This document shows, piece after piece, positions 30,966 to 42,207 of a DNA stretch of 64,000 bases (positions within the stretch are counted from its first letter, which is position 1; each line of letters begins with the position of its first letter). The notes under the pieces are model-generated. The model was not told the DNA's origin. It was given only the letters and a program-made list of their open reading frames with translations, and did not search any database. The stretch is from Euborellia annulipes (taxonomy: Eukaryota > Arthropoda > Insecta > Dermaptera > Anisolabididae), in the NCBI GenBank assembly GCA_023213315.1, contig JAKCPI010005405.1:1-64000 (forward strand). The letters run 5' to 3'. Made by a program: the position numbers and the translations under genes.

Positions 30966-31740
30966 AAAGCTTTAATTAACAGTCTTTATTTTTTAAATTT
31001 ATACAGAAACTTTCCCTGTTATATATTCCATTGATATTTAATTACCCCTTTGATCATTAATATAAAAATATATTACCAAATTGAGTATGTCTTTGAATAA
31101 ATTTATTAATAGGAAAACCTTGAAATGTTTTTTGTACGATAATTATAAAAGAAGAATATCTTCTTTCAATACTTTTGTTGACCATTGTATAATTTTATTC
31201 ACGTTGAAAAAAAAATCTGATAAAAACATCCAATATTGCTTTGATTTTTTTTACTAAAAAAAAAAAGTATAAAAAAAACTCTCCATCTCATTTGCTTATT
31301 CAAAAAATAAAAAGATTAAAGATAAAATTAAAAAAAAAAGGTTGTATATATTTTTTAATTTGAATTTCAAATTCATGATTATTTATACGCTTATTATATA
31401 TTTTAAAAAGTAAAATCTTTTTGAGAATAAAGAAAGAGAGGGAGCGAGAGGGAGTGGGGGAAAATAAATAAGCAAATGTTGAGTGAAAGAGAGAGAGAGA
31501 TGGGGGACCCGGAAGCTGCGCCCTCGTCCTTGGCGCCCTTTGTTTATCTCCTGTCATTCGCCTCAAGGCATCGCATCTGACGTTTCAAAAACATTTATAT
31601 ATCACTCAAACTTGCTTCCTTTACTCTACGGTGTATCGTAAAATTTCGAATATCATAAATCATAGGTAGGCCTATCTAATATAAAACAAGGTATATTTTT
31701 ATATTAAGATCAAAAATTTATTAAAATCCATTTATTAGTA
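30966..31740. other. AT-rich DNA with a compact GC-rich block
   Basis: 31495-31590 (GGGGGACCCGGAAGCTGCGC, GGCGCCCTTTGTTTATCTCC, TGTCATTCGCCTCAAGGC) stands out against AT-rich surroundings and is preceded by (GA)n. It is a candidate conserved regulatory element, but that cannot be tested here. Confidence 0.3.
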
Positions 31741-31801
31741 CTAATCAGATCTCGAAGGAGCCTAGGCGCAGGACCCGCCGGAGTCGGGCAGCGCGGCTAG
31801 T
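31741..31801 (+). mobile_element. Helitron 3' terminus
   Basis: Ends in a GC hairpin (GACCCGCCGGAGTCGGGCAG) followed by CGCGGCTAGT at 31792-31801, then AAAT. The CTAGT end after a short hairpin is the Helitron 3' signature and matches the better copy ending at 51895. The 5' end was not identified. Confidence 0.6.
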
Positions 31802-31814
31802 AAATATAAAAAAG

Positions 31815-32768
31815 AAAAAAATCTGGTGTGACTGGCCGGACACCACACAACTTTCTCTTACCCTTTGGCAAGAGAAAGTTGTGTACTGTGCTTGTCAGAA
31901 CAGATTTTTTGTGTTGAGATATATTAATATTTAGTTGTTCTAAGCACTTAAGTTCCAAACTTGACCACGTGATTTATAGATGGCGCTGAGCTAGAAATGC
32001 TTCCACATCAGTAAAGTATACTTGAAACAATTTCTACCAAAAATTTCACTGATATACTTTTTGAAGAGCATCTAAAAAATAGTTCATTTATGAATTTTAA
32101 TCAAAATTGTTGCAGTGAATTTTGAGAAAATCGAAAAAAAAAAAATGAAAAAGTACATCAGTAAAGTACTAGTACTTTTTGGCCAATTTTGTTCAAAAGC
32201 TTATTTTCATCCCTTGGGAGGGTGCCTAACTTAATTATAAAATTTCAACCTCGTAGCTCTTTTAGTTCCTGAGATATTTTGTTCACAGACACAGACAGAA
32301 TGCCACGAAAACTACTTTTTTGGTTCCAGGGGACCTCAAAACGTGTATATTCGTCAATTTTTATTTTTATTATAATTGATTTCTGGATGATCATATAGCT
32401 ACATTTCAAAATCTAGTCTTGTTTTCGCCACTACAATTTTTATCTCAAATTTAAAGCCTAGCTTGTGCCTATGACTTTATTTATTTATTAATTATGCGAG
32501 TATATTTTACATATAATATTATATGCCCGGTTAAATATTTTTCGAGATCTATATATTTGAATAAGATAATAGTATTCAAAAAACCCCGTTTTGAGACTCG
32601 GAGTCTCAAAGGGGTAATATATGGTTTTCGAATGAGGGAGGGGGCGCTAAAAAGGTATTGTGCCCCGGGCGCGAGTTAAGCTCACTACGCCACTGAATTT
32701 TTTACATGAATCGAATACTTTCTTTCTATATATTTCATATAGACCTATAGAATAAGAGAAAGTAAAAA
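31815..32768 (+). mobile_element. F1 repeat, both ends, split by another element
   Basis: The left hairpin (31815-31910) contains CTTACCCTTTGGCAAGAG. It includes the GAGATATATTAATATTTAG and GATGGCGCTGAGCTAG segments of one subfamily. The body stops at TGTATATTCGTCAATTTTT (32360), and F1 resumes at GAATTTTTTACATGAATC (32695) with a right hairpin ending AAGAGAAAGTAAAA. Confidence 0.7.
32361..32694. mobile_element. insertion in F1, hAT-like right end
   Basis: The insert ends GTTAAGCTCACTACGCCACTG, whose reverse complement (CAGTGGCGTAGTGAGC) resembles common hAT ends, preceded by GC-rich GTGCCCCGGGCGCG. No matching left end or 8-bp duplication is visible, so a deletion probably removed it. Confidence 0.4.
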
Positions 32769-33147
32769 TAAAATTGTTAATTATTTTATTTAATAAGATT
32801 ACATTAGGTGAAAAATTGAAAAATCTTTTTTTTATGGTTTTGGGGGTTTGGGGGGGTTTTTCCTCTTCTATCTTTTTTTTTAAATTTATTTGAGCTAAAT
32901 TGAAGTCAATTAAATAGAAAACATTCGTTGATTATTATTTTATTATTTTAAGGGTTGATTAGTAGTGAGGAAGGGTTGATTATTTAAGAAAGGCCTTGGA
33001 ATATTCCAAATCACTTGTTGACATTTTTTTCCAGCTCTAAATATAGTTAGATTAGAGCAAACGGTATTTTTTTACTTTTAATAAAAAGGGAATTGTTATT
33101 TTCATCTGTTTTATTCCTATACAAACAGAGAGACGAATCTCTCGTTC
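32769..33147 (+). promoter_or_regulatory. candidate upstream region of E2
   Basis: AT-rich DNA leading to AGAGACGAATCTCTCGT and the TTCAGTCG initiator at 33145-33152. The GC rise begins only at the initiator. No TATA box at the usual distance is clear. Confidence 0.25.
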
Positions 33148-33274
33148 AGTCGAGTCGCGCGCGTGGCCGAGCAGGCAGGCGTTTTCAAGTTGTGTTTAAA
33201 GTGATTAATTAATATAGTGTAACCCACCCTAACTCCCCGTCACCAGCCCCACCCTCTCCAGTGTCTTATTAAAG
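33148..33274 (+). other. candidate non-coding first exon E2
   Basis: Starts at TCAGTC, passes a CpG-rich start (GAGTCGCGCGCGTGGCCGAG), then TTGTGTTTAAAGTG and CCACCCTAACTCCCC, and ends TCTTATTAAAG before the donor GTAATT. No long ORF. CCACC.AACTCCCC and TCTTATTA..AAG-GTAAT recur in E4 in the same order, suggesting duplicated first exons of one gene. Confidence 0.4.
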
Positions 33275-33805
33275 GTAATTAATACACATTTTATCATTGG
33301 GAAAAAAAATAAATAATTTGATTGCGAAAACCGATTCTTTTGATTATGAAATTAAATATTTTATATTTCACCAAGGGGTGAGGGAGGGTTAATAAGCTGA
33401 TGGAAGGGGAAGGGGGAGTGTACGTGTCATTGAAAAAAAATTAGTTCACTTTTTTATTTCCTTTATACAGGGGTGGATTATTAAAATGAAAATAAAAAGT
33501 TAAAATAAAATAATTTCAAAATAAATAAAAAATTATTTTTTATTCAAATTATTTTGAGAGTAATTTCGCTGTGATGGATCACATTTTCTTAAGGGGGAGG
33601 GGGGTATGAAGGCATTAACCAGGGGTGTTAATCCCGCATCCCCTATAATACATAAAGATATTAATGTTTTTTATTTTCTCTTACCTCTATATATGGCTCT
33701 GTTACGCATTAGTGTGTCAAGCGCCAGGTACCGAGATTTGAGAAAATTAACATTACAAGTTTTTCTGATTTAAATTGTTTTGATTAGATTATATATCATT
33801 TTTTT
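33275..33805. other. intron-like AT-rich DNA with G-rich patches
   Basis: 33360-33425 and 33590-33640 are G-rich (GGGGTGAGGGAGGG, AAGGGGGAGGGGGG). The E4 downstream flank also has a GAGGGAGGGTGAG patch at a similar distance. Confidence 0.3.
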
Positions 33806-34303
33806 TTTTACTTTCTCTTACCTCTATATATGTTAATATATATAGAGAAAAAGTATTGGATTCATGTCAAAAATTCTTTGTCGAGATTTTGATGGATATT
33901 CACGTTTTGAGGTCCCCTGAATCCAAAAAAGTGGTTTTCGCGACATGGTCTGTCTGTGTGTCTGTCTGTCTGTGAACAAAATATCTCAAGAACGAAAAGA
34001 GCAAGGAAGTTGAAATTTTATATTTAAGTTAGGCACCCCTCTGGTAGGTGACACGAAGCTTTAGAACAAAATTAGCCAAAGAGTACTAGTACTTTACTGA
34101 AGCACTTTTTCAGTTTTTTTCGATTTTCTCAAAATTCACTCCAACGATTTTTTTTTTAAATTAAAAAATCAATTATTTTTTAGATGCTCTTACAAATGTA
34201 TATTCACATTTTGCCATTGAAATCTTCTGAAGACCACTTTACTCTTGTAGTTCATAGGAAAGATAGGAGAAATGGTTGCCTTGGTAACGAAATATAAATA
34301 ATT
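33806..34303 (-). mobile_element. F1 repeat, right end to mid-body
   Basis: The right hairpin is intact (TTTTACTTTCTCTTACC ... ATATAGAGAAAAAGTATTGG). The body runs to TGGTTGCCTTGGTAAC and stops before the left hairpin. Highly similar to the 36427 copy, so relatively young. Confidence 0.75.
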
Positions 34304-36094
34304 GTTTCTTGATGGCTGGATATTATGATATGAGGATGTGGTATTTGGGCAGCCAAGGCGAAAAATATTTTATTTTATTTTTCGCCTTTTGCTGTTCATT
34401 ACAATTGTATATTATAAACTACAAACAAACAATCTTTACACCCCGAGAGTCTTTTTTCTTCACTTCACAAATACAAACCCCTACTCTTTAACATCTCGAC
34501 TGTGTAGTAGAAAATATCATTCAATTTTATTATTTTCATATCTCATAGCTACGTCCAATTGAGTTATTAAACTAGTTTGGTATTTTTAAAGTATCTTCCT
34601 AGTGGTGTGGAACATTGGGCAATTTACATGGGCGTAACTAGAGAATTTAGCTGTGGGAGGGGGGTGCATGGGACCAGCCATCCTCCGGGGGGCCTGGAAG
34701 GCCTCATATTGTCTCAATTTTTAGCAGCGAGTACAGTATTGTTTAGGATCTCTTTTACACATTTGGTCTTTGTAGATCACCTGTTTATACTTTTCATTTG
34801 CTAGTCTTAGTTAGTTGTCCGATTATTTTATATTTTGTGATATGTCTTCTCAAGAGCGGATACTCCGCCGATCCCCGGAGTAGAAATCTCTGCTATATTT
34901 TCCCTTGTGTTCTCTCGTCACTATTATCTTGCCTTATAAATGCTTCAAGTTGAACTATTATGTTATTTAAATTTTCCCTATTAATTTTTTTAGATTGGAT
35001 ATTTACCGGTTTTAATATTTCCTTTAGCTGGAAGAACCAAAATTGGCTATCAATCAATTGAAATAAATAGAAACGGGGGCTGAATGGCCTCAGATGCCGT
35101 AAAAGATCTTAAACAAAAAAATCCAGTAATAAAAGAAATCATTTTTATTTTGTTTTAAAAGGAGTTTATGTATTAAAAGTAACTGGACGATAATTAAAAT
35201 TCATTAAACGTGAGCTTAAAAAGTTTTAACTATACATATAAATTCTCTTTTGATTATATTATCAAATCCCAGACTGGGCATTTTTTTTTTCATAAATTCC
35301 CTTAATCCTCTCTCTCTCTCCCGTTGGAATCCATTTAATTACAACTTTATCCCGGTAAAATGGTTGGTTGAAGGACCCAAGGGTTGTTTGCAGTGTCACA
35401 ACAACTTAAGGATGAGATTCTAAATAATCCCCCCATCTCTAACCTTTGGAGTTAAAGCTGAAATATCCATTCAAATTACACAGAGTTTAATAAGAAATTC
35501 TGATATTTTCAGACTCATTGTCGCAACCAGGATTTGTCTCGAGGGAGGGTTTGGGACTTTCTGTTTGCCATTAAGCAGAAACTTTCGTGGGGCTTATGCT
35601 TAATAAAATTTAAAAACAAATGAAAAATTTTATTTTAAATGAAGAGCCAAAAAATTCGGTCAAATTACTTAAAATTAATTTTGAGAAAATCAAAAAACGT
35701 ATTAGTACAGTCTGAACCAAAAATGCCTGATGTGGTCAAAAGTTGAGCCTTGAGTTTAGGCAAACACTTACCCGTCGGAAGTGTTGTTTTAAAAGTAGCT
35801 ATTCCCCTTCAGTTATATTAAAAAAAAAAAAAACATGATTTATTTATTTTAAAAATATTTGTTTGGTTCAGTAAGACTTCACTCTAGAGCATTTCAGGCA
35901 CTTGTGGCACCGACTGTACTCTTTTGTCGATTTTATTCAAAATCCTTGAGGGACTATGAAATTGATATAGTCGATGCCACAAGTGCCTGAGAGTGGAGCT
36001 TTGAGCTTAGATAACCAAACCAATATTTTTAAAATAAATATATCATCTCGCATGTACCGTATAAGTTTCACTGATATGTCACTGATCCATAGAT
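34304..36094. other. long AT-rich stretch, one hAT-like fragment
   Basis: 34631-34705 (ATGGGCGTAACTAGAGAATT, a G-run, CCTCCGGGGGGCCTGG) resembles hAT MITE ends but is unpaired. 35700-36010 contains an inverted pair about a GGCACTTGTGGCACCGACTG segment (AAAAATATTTGTTTGGT/ACCAAACCAATATTTTTA), a small foldback. No gene evidence. Confidence 0.35.
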
Positions 36095-36358
36095 CAGTGG
36101 TGGATCCTGAGGAGTTTCTCGGGGGGGGGGGGGGTAATCTGGTGTGACTGGTCGCACAGCTCACAATTTTTTCTTATTTTCAGTAATTTAAAGGTGCATT
36201 CTGTATTCGTTTACCCAAAAATATCACAAAAAGGGAGGTTATAATTTTTTAAAATTTTTTTTTATAAATAAATTTTTTTAAAAAAAAAAAAAAAAAAAAA
36301 ATATTTTTCTCAAATCTCGAAGGGGGGGGGAGTAATTACCACCTTGTATCCGCCCATG
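36095..36358. mobile_element. hAT-C MITE, 264 bp, older copy
   Basis: Flanks CCATAGAT and CCATAGTT match in 7 of 8 bases. Ends are CAGTGGTGGATCC and GTATCCGCCCATG. The F1-like arm AATCTGGTGTGACTGGTCGC follows the G-run as in the other copies. A poly-A stretch (36280-36300) is a local addition. Confidence 0.75.
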
Positions 36359-36426
36359 CCATAGTTTGGACTTAATAATATTCTTTACTTCAACTTTCAG
36401 ATTTTTTATTCATACACATTAAACTG

Positions 36427-37044
36427 TTTTTTACTTTCTCTTACTCTATATATGAAATATATAGAGAGAAAGTATTGAATTCATGTCAAAAATTCGATGT
36501 CGAGATTTTGATGGATCTTCACGTTTTGAGGTCCCCTGAATCCAAAAAAGTGGATTTCGCGACATGGTGTCTGTGTGTCTGTGTGTGTGTGTGTGCCTGT
36601 GAACAAAATATCTCAAGAACGAAAAGAGCTATGAGGTTGAAATTTTATATTTAAATAAGGTACCCCCCTGGGATGTGACACGAATTCAGTTTTTTCGATT
36701 TTCTCAAAATTCGATCCAACGATTTTGATTAAAATTCAAAAATCAATTATTTTTTAGATGCTCTTTAAAATGTATATTCTCAATTTACCACTGAAATCTT
36801 CTGAAGACCACTTTACTCTTGTACTCCATAGAAAAGATAGGAGAAATGGTGGCCATGGTAACAAAAGATAAATATTTTCCCATACTTATAAATTTTACAT
36901 CTTGAAATTCGAATGTACCGTGCTGTCGGAAACTAAACATATGTCGACACAAAAAATCTGGTGTGACAAGCACAGTACAGTTTCGATTACCGAAGGGTAA
37001 GAGAAAGTTGTGTGCTGTGCGACCACTCACACCAGATTTTTTTT
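36427..37044 (-). mobile_element. F1 repeat, full length apart from a core deletion
   Basis: Both terminal hairpins are present. The body skips from CCTGGGATGTGACACGAA to TTCAGTTTTTTCGATTTTC, losing the AGTACTAGTAC core. The left hairpin, read on the minus strand, has CTTACCCTTCGGTAATCG. Confidence 0.8.
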
Positions 37045-37290
37045 AAATTCAAACTGTGTATTTTAGTTGAATTTTTTCCACTATCTATTCAATATATTTC
37101 ATAGCAATAAAAAGGGTTTATAAAATAATCATGTGACCTTACTCTATTTTTTCTTGTTAATTATAATTATTTAATCAGTTACTAAATCAAATCAATACAG
37201 TACTTTCACTCTTAAAGGAATTTTTTCCCTATTGATTTACTGAATTTTTTATTTATTTTATCTTTATTAATTGATTGATTTTGTTTTCAG

Positions 37291-37361
37291 GTTTCTCAAT
37301 TTTCGGGAGTTGCTTTATTATTGTTAATCTTCACAAAATGGACCGGATTCTTCTCTCATCG
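37291..37361 (+). other. candidate internal exon with start codon
   Basis: Pyrimidine-rich acceptor TTTTGTTTTCAG ends at 37290. The segment reads GTTTCTCAATTTTCGGGAG..., then CACAAAATGG with a good start context at 37338, and encodes MDRILLSS before the consensus donor GTGAGT at 37362. Acceptor, start codon and donor within 71 bp make it the best host-exon candidate in the window. It could be the translation-start exon of a gene whose first exon lies upstream (for example E2). The protein cannot be named from eight residues. Confidence 0.4.
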
Positions 37362-37544
37362 GTGAGTTACGTTTAAATTTAGTTAACAAACATTTCTTGA
37401 CAATAGTTGTGAATAACTCTTTCCGAAGACTTATTTCTTCTCCCGAAACATACTGTTCACATTTGAATAAACGACCGACCCTTTGACAATCATCTCGAAC
37501 TAATACATATATTATAAACTAGAGAAATCGAATAAATAAACAAA

Positions 37545-37745
37545 AGTTTTATTTATTTTTCCTGCTCTCGACGTTTTTAGGGCATCAAAATTTTTGTAAT
37601 TGATTGAATTTTCAACCTAATAATTGTTTATATAGTTTGACTTATAATTTATTAGAAAATTTTTGATTTGATAATGAATTGGTTCTGATGAAGAGACCAA
37701 TTTGCCTTCGAAACCTCAACAGCAGAAAAAAATAAATAACTTTTT
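37545..37745. mobile_element. hammerhead palindrome, weak stem II
   Basis: Arms TTTATTTATTTTTCCTGCTC and GAGGTT..CAGCAGAAAAAAATAAATAA mirror each other. The minus-strand core is lost (AAAAACGTC). The plus-strand core at 37685-37714 has CTGATGA and GAAAC, but stem II is poor (AGAG/CTTC). Confidence 0.5.
37685..37714 (+). ncRNA. hammerhead-like core with weak stem II
   Basis: CTGATGA (37685-37691) and GAAAC (37710-37714) flank an 18-base segment with little pairing. The triplet after GAAAC is CTC, not GTH. Probably inactive. Confidence 0.35.
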
Positions 37746-38607
37746 TTATTTATTCCATTCTTTTGAGCTGATTCATTATTATTTAATTTCAAAATCTCCA
37801 CCTTCTAATAATTATGATAATTAGGGCGGGCCTTTGTTTTAATTTTGGCAAATTTGATATGTTTTACTTTGAAATTGAATAAAATAAGAGTAGTTATTTT
37901 TGGTGATTTGGTTTAGTGTATTTCTCTATAAATGTTTTTAGTGTATTTTAGTTCAAATAGAATTTAATTTTTTACAGTATAAATAGCTAAATTAAAATTT
38001 TTTGAATTTAAGAAATATTTAAGGGGGGGGTAGGGGGTATTCCCCCTCCCCTCCCGAGATTTGAAAAAAAAAATAAAAAAAAAATTATTTTTAATGTAAA
38101 ATTTAAAAATTAGTATAAAATTTGATTGATTTATTCTGGAAAAGTAGAATTAGAAATAAAAAAATTGTGTGTTGATAATTAAAAATAAGATCTTTAATTT
38201 TTTTTATTATTTCTAAATATTTTTGGTTTTGTGTTTTTTTAAATGTTGTGTATTTAATTTGTGTAGTGTGTAAGATTGTTTAAATGAATAATAATACAAA
38301 AAAAATAATTATCAATAAAATTCAAAAGAAAAGAAAAACTATATTTTTATCAATATTAAAAAATTATCACCAGGTGAATGTTTCTTTAGGCCTATATCTA
38401 TTTAAGAAAATGGTAAGGAAACGTTCCCTGATCATTATTTTTTTTGAATAAAATAATATTTTTTTCTAGATTTTGAATTTTATGAGAAAAATCTTTTAAT
38501 TTTAATTTTTTTTTTTTTATAATACAGAAAATTTTATTGTTGAAGACTAGAAGAAATAATCGAAACTTATCAAGGATTTTTTCCTATTTAGAGAAATTAG
38601 ATGGCTA
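37746..38607. other. AT-rich DNA with a partial G/C-run element
   Basis: 38015-38065 (GGGGGGGGTAGGGGGTATTC, CCCCTCCCCTCCCGAGATTT) matches one end of hAT-C in reverse, but the other end is missing. Everything else is AT-rich. Confidence 0.35.
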
Positions 38608-39092
38608 TTTACTTTATACTACCTATATATTTTAATATTGTATTCATGTCGAAAATTCGATTTCGAGATTTTGATGGATATACACGTTTTGAGGTTTCCT
38701 GAGTTCAAAAAAGTGGGTCCGTCTTTATGCGTGTCTTCTGTGTCCAATTTAAAATAAGAAGAAAATGTCCTACAAGGTTGAAATTTTATATGTAATATAG
38801 TGTTTTACTGATGTACTTTTACAGTTTTTTCAAATAGACTCTAACTAGAATATTTTGTTTAAAAAAAAATTCATAATTCAATTTTTTTTTTCTAGATGAT
38901 CTTATTTTGCCCTCAAAATTGTTTGAAGTACACTTTCCTCTTAAACTAACAAAATATGTTTATAAATTTTACATTTTGAATTTTAATAAACCGTTCTGTC
39001 GGAAACTAAATATATCTCGATACAAAAATCACAATTTCTTTTTCCTTCGGTAATTGAAAGTTGTGTTCTGTGCCTGTCACACCAGATTTTCA
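38608..39092 (-). mobile_element. F1 repeat, strongly diverged
   Basis: Recognisable blocks: ATTCGATTTCGAGATTTTGA, the GTTTTACTGATGTACTTTT core remnant, CAATTTCTTTTTCCTTCGGT with the TTCG loop, and CACACCAGATTTT. The right hairpin has lost most of its stem. An old copy. Confidence 0.6.
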
Positions 39093-39137
39093 TTTAGAAA
39101 CCCTCATTACATATTAATATTTAAGTTAAGAATAAAT

Positions 39138-39330
39138 CAGGGCCGGAACTAGGAGATTTTTTAGGGGGGGGGGCAAAATTTAATTTGCCGCCCCCTCCTT
39201 AAAATTTTCTAAACAAAATTCATATCATTTTACCTTTTTTTAGTAAATCTTTCTTTAATTGCCGCCCCCTGATATCTGCCGCCCGGGGCACACGCACCCA
39301 CTGCCCCCCCCCCCCCTAGATCCGGCCCTG
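39138..39330. mobile_element. hAT-type MITE, 193 bp, perfect 8-bp duplication
   Basis: GAATAAAT flanks it at 39130-39137 and 39331-39338. Ends CAGGGCCGGA and TCCGGCCCTG are perfectly inverted. The interior repeats GCCGCCCCCT near each end. It is a different family from the elements at 8628 and 9325. Confidence 0.88.
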
Positions 39331-39587
39331 GAATAAATAACAAATTGTATTATTTATGAGTCGCTATCTGGAATTATTTATCCCCTACAAAAAAAAATGT
39401 CGGTACCATCTATGGTTTTATGACACAATTAACAATTAATAAAGTGCTATTAATATAAATAATATAAGGTTAAGAACAATTGATGTCTAATCATATCTCA
39501 ATTAAACTTAAATCTATTGGATTGATAGCCTAATAGAAGAATTCTCTCTTATATTTATAAACATTTAGTAGCTATTAGGGTGGTCCC

Positions 39588-40310
39588 GATCATGTCTAAA
39601 ATTCGATGTCGAGATTTTGATGGATATACATGTTTTGAGGTCCCCTGAGTCCAAAAAAGTGCGTCCCGCAAATTGGTGGTTGTGTGAACATTTTTGATCA
39701 TGAATGAGCTAGGAGGTTGAAATTTTATATTTAATTTAGACACTTTCCGAACTCGTGTAAATAACCTTTGAATCAAAATCGGCCAAAGAATACTAGTACT
39801 TTACTGATGTACTTTTTCAGTTTTTTTTTTCGATTTTTTCAAAATTCGCTCCAACGATTTTTTTTTTAAATCCATAAATCAACTATTTTTTAGATGCTCT
39901 TTAAAATGTATATTCTCATTTTGCCGTTGATATCTTCCGAAGACCACTTTACTCTTGTTCTTCATAGGAAAGATAGGAGAAATGGTTGCCATGGTAACCG
40001 AATTTAAATCTTTGTCTTTTAAGATTAAAATTCATATGAATTAATTATTATTTAGCCCTTTTAAAAAGTATATCAGTAATATTTTGTGAAAATTGTTTGA
40101 AGTACCCTCTGATGATATAATTCAGTTTTTTTTATTTTTATTAATTTGATGAATATAATAAAAAATAGAAGATAATTTTATTGTTTTTTATTATTATTAT
40201 TTTTTTATTTTTTTTTTGCTCGATTTAATTTTTTCGGAGAATAATGGGTGACATTCTCTTACCGAAGGGTAAGAGAAAGTTGTGTGCTGTGCACCTGTCA
40301 AATTAATTGG
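39588..40310 (-). mobile_element. F1 body plus separated hairpin remnant
   Basis: 39588-40012 runs from CATGTCTAAAATTCGATGTC to TTGCCATGGTAAC. 40065-40110 is the subfamily tail AAAAAGTATATCAGTAATAT. 40254-40308 is a half left hairpin (CTCTTACCGAAGGGTAAGAG then GTTGTGTGCTGTGC). A poly-T-rich stretch separates the parts. Confidence 0.6.
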
Positions 40311-40414
40311 AAAGTTGTTCCAGATTTTAATTTTTTTAAACAGCCAAACAATAAAGGACACTAGAGTGCTCTGGTGGCGAACGCATGTAACCATCTTGAC
40401 CTTCACTTCTATTC

Positions 40415-40588
40415 AGTGTTTGTTAGTATGTATCTAGAGGCTGTTCGCATTGTTTTGTGTTAATAAAATTTCCGTCGTTAGTGTTCTTTGAAAATAGTGA
40501 AATTTTAATAGTGAGTTGAATCTTTTAGTGTGAAATAGTTCCAAATATCAAAACGTCTCTTCTGAACTGAATGACCCTTTCATATAAG
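40415..40588 (+). other. candidate non-coding first exon E3
   Basis: Begins at TTCAGTG (40412-40418) and ends CATATAAG before the donor GTAATT at 40589. It is moderately AT-rich with GTTCGCATTG and TTTCCGTCGTTAG. After the donor, ATTATTAATCTCATTTTACA resembles the E4 flank CACATCTCATTTGCATAAC. Support is weaker than for E2 and E4. Confidence 0.3.
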
Positions 40589-41062
40589 GTAATTTATAAT
40601 TATTAATCTCATTTTACAAAGTCATGCTCATCATTTGGCCATCTTTAAATAAATTAATTTTTTTTCGACTTTTGAACCAAAAAGATCAAATCCATCAAAT
40701 ATTTAATAAAATATTTTTCTGAATTCAATTATTTTAGATTTTTTTACTTCCTTTTTTTTAAGGGTATTATCATAAGGTAGAGAAGGTAGGGGAAAATAGG
40801 GGAATAGCAGGGCAAAGCGAGGGAAGAGATAGCGTCCTCCCCCCTCAGCCATTACCCCCTCTCCTAGCACCTTTATGTCTCCTCCAAACAAGCGCCCGGG
40901 CAGGGGAAGGGGGAGGCAGGAGTGGCGCCTTTCTCTCTCCCCCCCCCCCTTCTGAGAAAATACTTGTACCAAAACTAATTTTTTATTTTCTCGGAAAGCT
41001 GAAGAAAATTGAGATATGTAATGGATTTGTAATAAATTGAAGAATACGAGGCTTATTTATCC
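40589..41062. other. intron-like DNA with a GC-rich purine/pyrimidine block
   Basis: 40775-40965 is GC-rich (AGAGAAGGTAGGGG, CAAGCGCCCGGGCAGGGGAA, then a C-run). The 89-codon minus frame over it has no domain. It could be regulatory DNA. Confidence 0.3.
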
Positions 41063-41187
41063 TTTTTACTTTCTCTTACCTTTATATATGATAGAGAGAG
41101 AAAGTATTGGATTCATGTTGAAAATTCTTGCCACCTAGAGTAACCAGCTTCTGAATCGGCTATTAACGGTTTTTCGAGTCGCGCACC
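41063..41187. mobile_element. F1 end fused to piggyBac-like MITE end
   Basis: 41063-41126 is the F1 right hairpin and GTATTGGATTCATGTTGAAA. From 41127 the sequence is the right end of the MITE at 13496-13889 (CTTGCCACCTAGAGTAACCA ... TCGAGTCGCGCACC) up to TTAA at 41188. The MITE probably jumped into F1 and a deletion removed the rest. Confidence 0.6.
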
Positions 41188-41191
41188 TTAA

Positions 41192-42207
41192 TATAAAGAA
41201 TATTTCGTTTTTTACAATTTTTTGCGTTTTGTCGAGTCTGCTCTCTTCATTAGTTACCTTTCGAACAGAATTAAAACTACTGTTATAGAAAAAAATTCTC
41301 TCTTTTATTATTCTCGTCGTTCACCCTTTGCAGATTAAAATATTCAAATAAATCTCCTCTTCAGAGTTTCTTTTTTTTATACATTGAAATAAAAATAAAA
41401 GGACGAAAAGAGAGAAAAAAACCACCCATAAATAAAAGTCTTGTCAGAATAAAAAAGAAAGGAAAAATCTATGTCAAGTGTTTACTTATTCTACTTGGCA
41501 GACAGATTTCCAAAAAAAAAAAAAAAAAAAAAATATTTAATCAAAATTTTATTATTTATTTATTTATTATATTTGAAAAAGAAAAGATAGGAAGCCGTAG
41601 GAGAGAGAAACTTAGATAATGGTTTGATTGGGTCATTTTATTTATTTTCTACTTGATCGAATTAAATGTTTTCTTCTTTCCGTAGTTTGATATAATTTTA
41701 TTGAATTTGAAAACTTTTTTTTTTCTTCGACGATAAAATTTCCAATTCAATTCATTTCTTCTAATTTATATTACAAGTTTTTGTTTATATCAGAATTAGA
41801 ATATTAGGAAATTGCTGAGGTATCTTCTTGTTTGTTTTGCTTAGGTCAATTTGATTTTTGTTGTCTATTCTGGTTTATAAAGTATAACACTAATCTGGAT
41901 TCTATTGATTTTTAGGTCCGTATTCAGTGTCGAGACTTAGTGAACTCAAGTAATTGCTTCAGTTTTTCGATTCACAGTCGAAAATAAGCAATCACTTGAG
42001 TCAATGCAAACAAGAAAGACTTGAAAAAGTAAAGATTAGTTTCCTAGGTCACTAATCGTTCGATGTTTTTCTTATTCATAGTCATGACTTAAGTCAACAC
42101 TTTTTTCAAATAATTTCCTTAGAATTCATAGTCGCTTAAAAGTCTTAAATAATTTCTTATAATCCCTTTAGCCTCTTAAATTATCATTTTAAACAAAATT
42201 AAAAAAA
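41192..42207. other. AT-rich DNA with a small foldback repeat
   Basis: 41918-42170 contains GGTCCGTATTCAGTGTCGAG and the inverted pair ACTCAAGTAATTGCTT/AAGCAATCACTTGAGT around CGATTCACAGTCG, with more CATAGTCG/ACTTAAGTC words, so it is probably a MITE. The rest is low-complexity. Confidence 0.4.

Noticed and set aside
36427..37044. F1 as a TA- or 6-bp-duplication transposon (AAACTG repeated near both ends)
   Set aside because: Other full copies show no similar duplication, and the word is short and AT-rich.
40703..40972. 89-codon minus frame over the GC-rich block
   Set aside because: Biased to purine/pyrimidine tracts, no domain, no splice or promoter support.
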